NCBI GenBank assembly: GCA_016758965.1
Contig: JAEPRB010000598.1
Coordinates: forward strand, 1-11,888
Length of the DNA: 11,888 nt
From: Circinella minor
Lineage: Eukaryota > Mucoromycota > Mucoromycetes > Mucorales > Lichtheimiaceae
Direction of reading: 5' to 3'
Shown: positions 1 to 10,326 of the stretch, in pieces
Position numbering within the stretch: the stretch's first letter is position 1
How the letters are laid out: every line of letters begins with the position of its first letter
Made by a program: the position numbers and the translations under genes
The notes under the pieces: model-generated
What the model saw: the letters and a program-made list of their open reading frames with translations, nothing else
What the model was told of the DNA's origin: nothing
The model's database searches: none

Positions 1-206
1 ATACATTTGCTGCACGTGGAACTAAATGCTTCGTCATGTCCTGCTGTGATAAGCGTTTGCACTTTTACACTTTTGTTGATGTTGAGTATACATAACCCTT
101 CCGAAGCTCCATTGTACTTGTATTGTTTCATTGTGCATAGTAGGGCATTTGGGGAGATATCTAGACCTCTTTTTATATTAATAGTACTTTTTTTTAGAAA
201 ATAAAA
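1..206 (-). repeat. Repeat family E, partial inverted copy
   Basis: This is the reverse complement of the repeat at 10327-10523. Bases 1-125 are identical to the complement of 10399-10523, and similarity continues with scattered changes to about 205, ending in an A/T run. The copy is cut by the window edge, so its other end is unseen. Read on the minus strand it holds the same frame as the copy at 10327-10614 (KQYKYNGASEG then LCILNINKSV). Relative to that copy it differs by one whole-codon deletion and a few replacements. The opposite strand is also open (65 codons), but I regard that as the antisense shadow. Function unknown. Confidence 0.8.
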
Positions 207-414
207 TAATCTATAAAGTGTTTTATTGTGTTCTTCATATTATATTTCGTATTGGTGACTTATGACAATTCTGGTAAATAACGTAGTGTAAGCGGAAATT
301 TTCTTTTGTTTGACAAAAAGTAATCATTATCATTCATTGTCCATTGTAATTCACTATGATCAGCCTGGTCAAATGTCTGTTTTGTGAGACAAGCAAAAAA
401 AAAAAAAGAGTGTT
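207..414. other. Intergenic, nothing recognised
   Basis: AT-rich sequence between the family E copy and the left family R arm. It has a 13-A run near 396-408 and no open frame or RNA signature that I can support. Confidence 0.5.
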
Positions 415-777
415 TTTGAGATCTTGTTGTTGCTATGATGAGATGTGTATGTTTTTGAAAGCAAGTTATTGTTGACGATGTAGGAGTACATTGTCATGAC
501 AACTTGTTTCCTTTTCTCTTGCTCCCGTGTTCTCTTGTGTCTATAATTATCGATTTCCCAATATCAGCTTATTATACCAGGACAAGTTGATCCATCGCGG
601 GGAGACAACTTAAAAGATCACTGCTACTTCTGAAAAAATGTTGATGATGAGTTTGAATTCTGAATAAAAAAGTAGTAGACGTGATTGTCTTCCACAAGAA
701 AAGCGCATACTATACATATAGTCGATAATGCTATATATATTGTCAAGTCAAAAAATAAAAATAGTTATCTAATCAAT
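415..777 (+). repeat. Left arm of long inverted repeat (family R)
   Basis: The complement of this stretch matches 4343-4672 along its length, with substitutions and small indels. The best conserved block is AAACAAGTTGTCATGACAA followed by TGTA, identical in both arms and containing the 12-bp palindrome TTGTCATGACAA (491-502 here). Further shared blocks are GGATCAACTT near 585, ACACGGGAGCAAGAGAAA (as complement) near 520-537, and the stretch around TTGACAATAT/TATCGACT near 715-752. No coding capacity is evident. The 66-codon frame starting at 685 is lysine/asparagine-rich AT noise. This is probably a transposon-derived repeat; the family is not recognised. Confidence 0.75.
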
Positions 778-1298
778 TATAAAAAAAATTACTACACAAA
801 AATCATTTTCATAAAAAAACTACACAATTCGTATGGAATAAAAAAGTATCTTTTAAAATTTAAAGTTATAACTTATAGTGCATAAATAATATGATATGAT
901 GAAATTTAAGATAGGAAACTATTGTACTAAAGTATCTAATTTCCAGAAGAATGCATCAACAAAAAGTACATAGACCTCAATAATCTTTTTTAAAAGAAAG
1001 GATCATCAGGTTACACATATCATTAAGTGAATTATGCAAACAAGTATGATGTTTATTTTTGCATGCAAAACAAATACGTAAACAAAAAAATATCTCTGAT
1101 CATATGATAATGGTAATTCACCCATCTTGACATTTTTCAAGATTCAGTTACCAATTTTGACTGCTGTATCCTGTTAAAGGTTTCAAACAAAAATGAGAGA
1201 AGCTTAGAGCATTACGTGTTTTAAAGACCATTGTATTTTCTTTTAATACGTATATGAGAAGGCAAAAAAAAATTCTGAGTTTTACTGAGACTCACATT
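778..1298. other. Intergenic, upstream of the F-box gene
   Basis: Very AT-rich stretch without a supported gene. Homology to the opposite repeat arm stops near 777. The last roughly 70 bases lead into the TATA box of the F-box gene. Confidence 0.5.
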
Positions 1299-1305
1299 TA
1301 TAAAA
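1299..1305 (+). promoter_or_regulatory. TATA box of the F-box gene
   Basis: TATAAAA lies 61 bp upstream of the ATG at 1366. A pyrimidine-rich stretch (about 1328-1359) follows, and the start context is ACAAAAATG. This layout (TATA, then CT-rich initiator region, then A-rich start context) is common in fungal promoters and supports the chosen start. Confidence 0.6.
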
Positions 1306-1365
1306 TAAGAAATCAGTTTAGAATACTTTCTCTCTACACCTTTTTTTCTTTACTTCTTTACAAAA

Positions 1366-2130
1366 ATGAATCCAAGACGCGATCTTACTGAACTCTTTCC
1401 CCTTGAAGTTGTAATTAACATATTTATGCAACTCAATATCACTACTTTTGAAATCTTTTTATATTATTACTGGATTAGTCCTTCTTGGAGAAGTATATTA
1501 ATACAGTACGTTTTTCCTCACATCTCCTACCAACTTTCCCGAAATCCACCCTTCTCTGAATTTACGTTAAACAAGCGACAGGTGATGCGTCAACGAGTAT
1601 CGAGCGACATTTATTCAGCACGGATACATAATAGACCAATATCGGTTTCATTTTCGTTTTTATTCATGATGTATTGTGTTGGAGGAATTGAAATTGACTA
1701 TAATAACACAAAACTTTATCATGGAGGTAAATATTTTTATAACGTTTATGACAATAACATTTTTACTCAAGAGAATATTTTCATTTTTTTATACGTATTA
1801 GACTTTTATTGCTCCTCTCGTGCTATCTCCGACACAATACTTATTTGTGGCAGCAACTGTTTAAACATTTTGCGTGTTCACAAAAACATTTCAAGAAGCA
1901 AATTTAAAACAATTCTGTGTAATTTGCTTACTAGTACAAAGATTCAAACAGTAACATTTAAGAAAGCTCTGGACTATGATAATATGCCAAACTTATCATC
2001 ATATCCATCAAACAATACACTTCATAATTTCCAGGTACAAAACTTTCAAGGATCAGAGGAAAAAAGGCATCAACTCATACGGTTAATAAAAACCCATTTT
2101 CTAGCAATCCGCCAAATCCAAATCACTTAA
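1366..2130 (+). CDS. F-box domain protein (short)
   Basis: A 254-aa protein in one uninterrupted frame. Residues about 8-55 fit an F-box: LTELFPLEVVINIFMQLNI, then a Trp/Ser-rich second helix (WISPSWRSIL), matching the family pattern LPxEIxxxIFxxL...W. F-box proteins bind Skp1 and act as substrate receptors in SCF ubiquitin ligases, in cytoplasm or nucleus (family knowledge). The remaining ~200 residues show no clear leucine-rich repeats or WD repeats but have alternating hydrophobic segments, so the substrate is unknown. Mucoralean F-box proteins are often much longer, so this one may be C-terminally shortened; a GTATGT donor-like site lies just after the stop (2136). The start is the first ATG after a TATA box and CT-rich leader. 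The gene sits between the two family R arms with no host gene close by. F-box call fairly secure; functionality less so. Confidence 0.72.
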   Translation: MNPRRDLTELFPLEVVINIFMQLNITTFEIFLYYYWISPSWRSILIQYVFPHISYQLSRNPPFSEFTLNKRQVMRQRVSSDIYSARIHNRPISVSFSFLFMMYCVGGIEIDYNNTKLYHGGKYFYNVYDNNIFTQENIFIFLYVLDFYCSSRAISDTILICGSNCLNILRVHKNISRSKFKTILCNLLTSTKIQTVTFKKALDYDNMPNLSSYPSNNTLHNFQVQNFQGSEEKRHQLIRLIKTHFLAIRQIQIT

Positions 2131-3002
2131 ACCGCGGTATGTTTTTAAAGGTACATCTTTTTTTTCATGGGGAGTAGAAGAGAGAATTTTAATGAGTTGA
2201 GTTGAATGACTTATGAACACATATTTTCTTTCTTGTAATCATATAGCGTTCTATCACACTCATTTTACCCTTGTCACTCTTTTTTCCTTGCTAAAGCCAT
2301 ATCTACACCCATAACCTGTTGCTACTACTACTATTCCCTCGTCTTTTATTATTATTGCTTTATTATTATTTATACCCCTTTTGATGTTACGTATGCCCTG
2401 TTATTATTCTTATTCTTATTATTGCTTTTTTATTTTTATTTTGCTTTATCATTCTTTAATACGTATATTCTTGCTACGTAATTACATATTTATCAAAGGA
2501 AGTCCTGGCTAATAATGTATATTTTTAGCTGAAGTCAAAGTTAATCTATTCAAAGGGGTTATAATTTACAATGATTTGAAAATGTATTTTATATATATAT
2601 AGAAGTAATGTCACTTAAACACCACAGAGCCGTATACTGTAAATAATATAACCAGTGTTTTTTCTTTTGAATATATTGTAATATCATTCGATAGTATCAT
2701 TTTTTAATAACAAAATGACCTCAGATTAATTATTAATATAACTCCAAGTATACTTCTGAATAAGTATAACATTAGGAAAAGGTAGAAAGATATCATATTT
2801 AAGTAAATATATATATATATAAAAGGTAATGTATGGTAATAGTAGTAGTATGATACAACAATTCTACATATTCTTTTAGCTTCATTTCTACTATTACTTA
2901 TATCACGAGCATTCAACTTCATTAATACTAAACACATATACCTGACACTTTACCTTGTTCCATAAAATAGCCATACGTACATGGAATTATCGTTGGATAC
3001 TA
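2131..3002. repeat. Low-complexity intergenic DNA with TTA and TA microsatellites
   Basis: From about 2220 to 2460 the plus strand is strikingly pyrimidine-rich, with CTACTACTACTATT followed by TTATTA runs (2345-2380, 2400-2450). Short (TA)n tracts lie at about 2590-2600 and 2806-2821. An open minus-strand frame at 2704-2937 is largely built from these simple repeats (poly-Tyr and Tyr-Ile runs), and I do not call it a gene. Confidence 0.6.
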
Positions 3003-3010
3003 CAGTGAGT

Positions 3011-3063
3011 ATTCGCTAAACCGGTACTCAATATATGTGAGGATTAGTACCGGTTTAGCGAAT
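3011..3063. repeat. Perfect 17-bp subterminal inverted repeat at the left end of pogo copy 1
   Basis: ATTCGCTAAACCGGTAC (3011-3027) recurs as its exact complement at 3047-3063 after a 19-nt spacer. The left end therefore carries the terminal motif twice in opposite orientations and could form a hairpin or bind a transposase dimer (inference). Confidence 0.85.
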
Positions 3064-3077
3064 TGAAACGCAGTCGA

Positions 3078-3183
3078 TAGTAATATGTATAGAATATACT
3101 GGGAAAATAACTATAGTCAAATTAAGCTGGTAGTAATATGTAGAATATACGTACTGGAAGAATAACTATAATTAAATTAAGCT
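3078..3183 (+). repeat. 53-bp tandem duplication inside pogo copy 1
   Basis: Unit 1 is 3078-3130 and unit 2 is 3131-3183. Both begin TAGTAATATGTA and end in AAATTAAGCT (GG or A follows), with small internal differences. The second pogo copy has only one such unit (complement near 11508-11555), so the duplication arose in this lineage or was lost in the other. No coding role. Confidence 0.85.
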
Positions 3184-3296
3184 ATATTATATAAAAAAAA
3201 AGATGACATTTTGTTTAATAAAGATCGTTTTTATTCTTTTATTTTATTCTTACTTTACTGTATTCAATTATCTACTATTAATTATTATCAACAATA

Positions 3297-4053
3297 GGCA
3301 AAAAATCTGCATTGACAAACCACCAAAAACTTGCTATTTGTTTGAGAAAGCAAAGAGAAAAAATAACTCAATCTGAACTTGCTCCATAGGCTAAAGACGA
3401 GTTTAAGCTGGATAAATTACCTGGTCAACAAACTATAAGTGATATTTTGAAGAAAGAAGAAGAATATATGGCAATGACTGAACACCGTCTTAATGCCAAA
3501 AAAAATTCGAGAACCTGCACTCCTAGAACTTAAATTGTTACTTGCTCAGTACGTTACTGATATGGCTAATGCAAGCCAACCTATCTCCATGGCGAGCATT
3601 ATTCACCAAGCCAAAATCCAGTGTAGGCGTCGACAGCTTGAAGGACCGGAGTATTTCCAGTTTTCCAATGGCTGGTTAACTAAGTTTATGAGGCGATATG
3701 GTTTTAAATCTCGTCGTATCCATGGTGAATCTGGAGAGGTGGAAGTTAATGCTGATAACATTCAAGACAAATTCAATGCTGTGAAAGCGAAGATTTCTGA
3801 GTTTCCACCTGAACGCATCTATAATATTGATGAGACAGGGTTCTTTTATAAGCAAGTAGAAGAAAGTCTCCGTATCAAATTGGTTGAAAAAAGGCACTGC
3901 TACTAGCAATTCGTTGACAGACTTTCCCTAGATGACAAGGACGATCTGGATATTTTTTACTTGGTGCGAAAAAAAATTAAGTTTCTAGAAGAAACAAAGG
4001 AAAGAGCTGAGATGACATTTAAGCAAGCTCGAATCACTGATTTTACCAATTAA
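3297..4053 (+). pseudogene. Broken pogo/Tigger-type transposase
   Basis: The remnant has three parts. (1) 3297 to about 3497, frame starting GKKSALTNHQKLAICLRKQ, fits the N-terminal HTH of CENP-B/pogo proteins (LPGQQTISDILKKE). It has a TAG at 3387-3389 and no ATG; the preceding CAATAG could be an intron acceptor. (2) After a one-base shift at an 8-A run (3497-3504), a frame of 137 codons (3493-3906) holds the CENPB-type HTH (NGWLTKFMRRYGFKSRR, residues 60-76) and the start of the DDE domain, RIYNIDETGFFYK, with the first catalytic Asp at residue 113. (3) Right after that the frame jumps to the C-terminal tail (KLVEKRHCY, then TAG, then LSLDDKDDL to the stop at 4051). The second and third catalytic acids are missing. 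Family transposases are around 450-550 aa, so most of the DDE region has been deleted. The copy is dead. Confidence 0.85.
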
Positions 4054-4265
4054 ATCTAATAATAACAATAAAAATGTTATCCGATTTGATCACAGTACGT
4101 ACCAATAAAAAAATTAATATTATTTATATAAACACACACACATATATATATATAAGGAAAAAAGACTAATATAACTCCAGTAAATATTTGGAAAGATTCA
4201 CCGGATACAGGTTTAGGAAATCACCGGTATTTTACTAAGTATATAAAAAATAATTGAGAGACACC

Positions 4266-4311
4266 ACCGGTTTAGTGAAATACCGGTTTAACGAATACCG
4301 GTTTAGCGAAT
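4266..4311. repeat. Tandem ACCGGTTTA iterons at the right end of pogo copy 1
   Basis: Three head-to-tail units of 15-16 bp: ACCGGTTTAGTGAAAT (4266-4281), ACCGGTTTAACGAAT (4282-4296) and ACCGGTTTAGCGAAT (4297-4311), the last being the terminal repeat itself. Looser CACCGG units occur at about 4199 and 4223. Repeated terminal motifs of this sort usually mark transposase binding sites (inference). Confidence 0.85.
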
Positions 4312-4342
4312 ACTCACTGTATTTAAAAAAAGAGCTTCTAAT

Positions 4343-4672
4343 ATATGCTTGATAGGATAATCTATTTTTATTTTTTTAACTTGACAATATGTATATAATA
4401 TTATCGACTTTATGTACAATATGCACCTTTTTTTATGCGGAATCCAAACTGCATCATTGACCGTAGTGGTCTTTCAAGTCGTCTCCTAGTGATGGATCAA
4501 CTTATCCTGGTGTAATAAGCTGACACTGTAAAATCCATAGTTATAAACACAAGAACACACGGGAGCAAGAGAAACGCAAACAAGTTGTCATGACAATGTA
4601 TTACTACATTGTTAACAGATACTCGCCTTCAAAGACATACACGTCTCAATCATAGCAACAAGAAGGGTGTCA
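4343..4672 (-). repeat. Right arm of long inverted repeat (family R)
   Basis: Inverted, imperfect partner of 415-777. The shared core includes the palindrome TTGTCATGACAA (4585-4596), the ACAC-GGGAGCAAGAGAAA block near 4555-4574, and GATGGATCAACTTATCCTGG (4491-4510). Homology ends on the left next to the pogo copy and on the right just before the MITE-like unit. No coding capacity seen. Confidence 0.75.
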
Positions 4673-4674
4673 CT

Positions 4675-5446
4675 AAAAAAGGTGTACAATCAAAAAGGTG
4701 AGAAACAGAGTCATGGCAGGAAAAAAGTACACTTTTTTCTCAAATGGTTCCTGATGAAGCACAAGAAATACTCGAATCTTAATACTATCACTATACAATA
4801 ACAATAATGTCAAAATACATTACTTTTTTCCAAAAAAAGTTTGAAACGGAGCCTTATGAGGCAATTGGTACGTATAAGCGTCATTTAAGAATTTATAAAA
4901 TACAAGATAGATATAAATATAATAGAATAAATAGCATAAAATGTTTAAAAATAAAGGGATATTAAATGAATGACTTATATTTCAAAATTGTGAAAAAGAA
5001 TCAAAAACAATAACGCCTGGGACTCTTCTTGTAATAATCAATATATTTATAATAAAGACAATATCTCAATAAAATTGGCAATATTTTAAGCATAGTAGTT
5101 CATTAAATAAAATATAAATATAATGTGTGATTCTATGTTTGCTATCATATAAAAATGACCAGTATGTTTTTGGCATAGTTTTATTTGTTTTCTTTTTTTT
5201 TATATTACTAGTAAAGCAGATAGTATTACTTTTCAGTATATTAATAATTAATAGTATTTTTTTAGTATTAACTATTATGAAATTATTTTAGTTGACCACA
5301 ATAAATATTATGATTTGCTTTGACATATTGTGTAGAAAAGTGCATCTAGTATACTATCAAGCTCTCAAACCCAATTGTACACCTTTTTCCATGAATGACA
5401 TTGCGGGATTTAAAAAAGTACACCTTTTTGATTGTACACCTTTTTT
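4675..5446. mobile_element. MITE-like element with 26-bp terminal inverted repeats
   Basis: AAAAAAGGTGTACAATCAAA followed by AAGGTG (4675-4700) is repeated exactly as its complement at 5421-5446. Weaker symmetry extends about 50 bp inward, with further GTAC/AAAAAGTACAC motifs (left 4731-4745, right near 5375-5395). The 772-bp unit has a very AT-rich interior with no transposase or other convincing frame, as expected of a non-autonomous DNA element. I see no clear target-site duplication, so the exact ends are uncertain. It abuts the right family R arm, suggesting nested insertion. Confidence 0.65.
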
Positions 5447-5579
5447 CGTGTTTCCCCTTCAGATAGTATACGTAATAAAATCATTGATGTTTCAATTTTT
5501 TTTGAAGACGTTAAACCCCGCTTTATTATTTGATAAGAAAAATAACTAATCATATATGCCAATTCTTCTATGCCTGCAT

Positions 5580-5692
5580 AAGATATCGCACTTTTTTTAA
5601 CAACTCTGTTCCACCCCTGCCAGTGTTAGATGTTTCAAAATCTTCTCTTCCCTGCTTAATTAGACTAAAAGCTACAAACTTTGAAAGCCTAA
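5580..5692 (-). pseudogene. Possible coding relic, unidentified
   Basis: Read on the minus strand from about 5690, a protein-like stretch appears: RLSKFVAFSLIKQGREDF, then ETSNTGRGGTELLKKVRYL, ending at a TAG near 5570. There is no start codon and upstream sequence dissolves into A/T runs. The opposite strand is open as well (ORF starting 5530), so this may be chance. The charge pattern and G/R-rich middle resemble real protein more than AT-rich noise does. I do not recognise the family. Confidence 0.25.
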
Positions 5693-5799
5693 GGAATTTT
5701 TTTTTAAAAAGTAAACTAAGATTTTTGTTCTTTCGATGTCAAAAAGCACGATTCTTGGACTATATCGTTCAAATGCAAGTGTATAAAAAATCCTTAGGC
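5687..5799. repeat. Inverted repeat (hairpin) downstream of the kinase gene
   Basis: GCCTAAGGAATTTTTTTTT (5687-5705) pairs with AAAAAATCCTTAGGC (5785-5799), with one mismatch beside the nine-base GCCTAAGGA core. The spacer is about 80 nt. It could be a miniature element or part of the 3' end of the kinase transcript; nothing decides between them. Confidence 0.5.
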
Positions 5800-5823
5800 A
5801 TTTAAAAAATCAAAAATTTTTGG

Positions 5824-5976
5824 CTATTTAAGATGAAATGCACCATATGAAAAAAGAGAGCCCATGGGTTGGGTTGGAGGTAGATCAGAACCACTACTGT
5901 CAACTTCATGATGGCTTCTTAGTTTCCCATTAAAAAAATCATCAAGGCTATCACACATATTGTTTATTTTTTCAAG
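5824..5976 (-). other. Open frame continuing past the kinase stop codon (probable lost C-terminal tail)
   Basis: Directly after the kinase TAA (5977-5979), in the same frame, 50 sense codons follow to a TAG at 5824-5826. They read LEKINNMCDSLDDFFNGKL, then a Ser/Asp-rich part, then LPPTQPMGSLFSYGAFHLK. The composition is that of real protein (acidic, with a TQ motif) and unlike the AT noise around it. This suggests an ancestral tail cut off by a single nonsense change, a sequencing error in the TAA, or an unrecognised splice. A 46-nt candidate intron (GTAATT at 5993 to TAG at 5948) would remove the TAA but shifts the frame by one. Confidence 0.55.
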
Positions 5977-8756
<2,780 letters not shown>

Positions 8757-9217
8757 TTTGTTTTATTATTGGTTTAAATCAGATTTTCTAATAAGTGAAG
8801 ATTTGAAGTAGCCTTGGTAACAAGTTGCTAAGACACAGTAGTCTTTGAACGGGGACAATTATGAGTGGAAACAAATTACGTATAAAAAATTGTAAAAAGC
8901 GGAGAAGAGTAAAAAAAAAAAGAAAGAAAGAGAGGTAACAAAACAAAATCGCATTGACACGGTTTTTAATACAGAACGTGCACAACGCGTTTCACGCGGT
9001 ATTGTAATACAACATTTCAAACAACCTCGATCACAATCATGCATATATTTTACTCAGTGTTGGGTCCCATTATGGCGAAAACCTTCTTCACTTAATAGGT
9101 AAAAACGTTGATAGAACTATAAAATGAGAAGTTTTATTAAAATAAAAAAAAAGAGTGAAAGTATGATACGTATTATATAAATTATAAGATATATATTCTA
9201 ATGTGTTGGTCTCGTTG
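8757..9217. other. Promoter region of the kinase gene and intergenic DNA
   Basis: Apart from the ACGCGT pair, no gene is seen. Overlapping minus-strand frames at 8788-9044 are Phe/Leu-rich readings of a purine-rich run (about 8896-8943) and are not supported as coding. Confidence 0.45.
8985..8998. promoter_or_regulatory. MluI cell-cycle-box-like sites upstream of the kinase gene
   Basis: A palindromic ACGCGT at 8985-8990 is followed by a second ACGCG at 8994-8998, about 230-245 bp upstream of the kinase ATG. In ascomycete yeasts ACGCGT (MCB) is bound by MBF and drives G1/S expression of replication and checkpoint genes. CG-rich words are rare in this AT-rich DNA, so the pair stands out. A regulatory role here is inference. 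Confidence 0.4.
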
Positions 9218-9330
9218 TCATTTTATAGCCCGAGTTAGTGTCGTAAGTTCTTTCTCTTTAGCTCCTAGCTTCAGTCAGCTACCAATAAACCCAGGTCTGT
9301 TGCATTGACAGCTGATGCCGAGCATTGACC
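9218..9330 (-). pseudogene. Short frameshifted coding relic, unidentified
   Basis: On the minus strand one frame reads GQCSASAVNATDLGLLVAD and then stops. One base away, a second frame continues LKLGAKEKELTTLTRAIK to a TGA at 9218-9220. Together they look like one protein fragment broken by a single-base indel near 9273. The local base composition is less AT-rich than the surroundings. There is no start codon and no recognisable domain. It is probably a remnant of a mobile-element protein, but that is a guess. Confidence 0.25.
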
Positions 9331-9780
9331 TATAAACTGAATAAAGTATATTGAACATTGCGCAATATTTATAGTTAAGTTCTTACTGTATTTGCCTGTG
9401 CATCATGCCTAACTTAATTACAAATACATTTCTCTCCAATTCACAACCCAAAGCGCAGCAAATATTTGAATTATCGGTTATGAAAAAACTTTAATTGTAC
9501 TACATCAGGTAAAGAAAAATATTTTACGACAGCTTGTAGTTGACTATATAAAGACGCACTTTAGTTTTCTGTTCATTTCTTGATGCATGATGAATAAAAT
9601 GATAGTGTTTTATGGAGTATGTTTCCATGAATCATAGTTTCTAAAGAAGCTACAAAAAAAAAACGTTTTTGTCCATTAACACTCTTTTTGTATAAGCGTA
9701 ACACTTTTGAAATACACATGCAAAGTCCTGATTGTCCAAATTAGGGTTAGTTTAGATAGACAACATAAACAATTGTTTTT
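9331..9780. other. Intergenic, nothing recognised
   Basis: AT-rich stretch with no supported gene. Overlapping plus- and minus-strand frames of about 100 codons span 9676-10021, but neither has a recognisable motif. The plus-strand one shares its 3' part with family E (see next repeat), so I treat it as repeat-derived. Confidence 0.4.
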
Positions 9781-9864
9781 GTTAGCATATGTAGCACTCT
9801 GTGCAACTTTTAAAAGGTGCAGAATCAAGTTTGAAGTTGAGTTTGATTTTTTAACATTGACATT

Positions 9865-9927
9865 CAACCATATGGTCAACGTACTATGCTTTATTCTTAA
9901 TATTCTGTGGATATGCATATCGATTAA
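9865..9927 (+). repeat. Diverged direct repeat of the family E 3' end
   Basis: This 63-bp stretch matches 10620-10682 in the same orientation: CAACCAT at the start, CTTTATTCTT in the middle, and GGATATGCATATCGATTAA at the end (last 19 bases identical). Weaker resemblance may extend upstream to about 9785 (GCA-ATGTA-C-CTCT and AGATTCAAGT-like blocks, compared with 10512-10555). This suggests an older, more decayed copy of the same family. The following DNA to 10326 shows no gene. Confidence 0.65.
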
Positions 9928-10326
9928 AAACCTCGTGATTGAATATATAGCGATGAAGGCTTTATACGATTCCAAAGCAACAAGGAGATTATTTTATTTT
10001 ATTTTATGCTACTACAATTAATGAGAAAATTTAATACCTATATCTGGAAAGATAATAATTTATCGTACACGTCTAAATGTGTTACTATAGTTAATATCAT
10101 ACATTATAAATAAATTCTATATCAATACGTAATGTATCTACAATTAAAACGTTTACGTACGTAACATGAAAGTTTGCTAAGGTAGCGAAATATATACAGT
10201 ATATTTAACCATCATAATAAACTAGACATTTGAAGAATACATACTAATTATTTTATTTTTCATGTTCAAAAGTTGAACCCTGCACAAACAATAGGTATTA
10301 ACGAATTCTTAAGAATTTTTTTTTAA
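9928..10326. other. Intergenic, nothing recognised
   Basis: AT-rich DNA with a TACGTACGTA cluster near 10154. No coding frame is supported other than the tail of the weak frame that ends at 10021. Confidence 0.4.

Larger units (their letters stand above)
3003..4319 (+). mobile_element. pogo/Tigger-like (Tc1-mariner superfamily) element, copy 1, non-autonomous
   Basis: The ends are exact inverted repeats starting CAGTGAGTATTCGCTAAACC and flanked by TA on both sides (3001-3002 and 4320-4321), the TA target duplication typical of Tc1/mariner elements. The element is 1317 bp and carries a transposase remnant with HTH and CENP-B-like domains on the plus strand, which identifies it as pogo-like. 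Its right end falls about 23 bp from the right family R arm. A second copy of the family is at 10843-11641 in opposite orientation. It cannot encode an active transposase, because most of the catalytic domain is deleted and the frame is broken. Confidence 0.9.

Noticed and set aside
2704..2937. Minus-strand frame of 77 codons
   Set aside because: Most of it translates simple TA and TAG-type repeats (poly-Tyr, Tyr-Ile); no domain or start context.
3493..3906. An intact 137-aa DNA-binding protein gene
   Set aside because: Its ends are explained by a frameshift and a stop inside a pogo transposase remnant, so it is part of a pseudogene. A domesticated role would need expression evidence.
9312..9341. 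Box C/D snoRNA (TGATG ... CTGA)
   Set aside because: The C box is imperfect, the boxes are only about 25 nt apart and there is no terminal stem.
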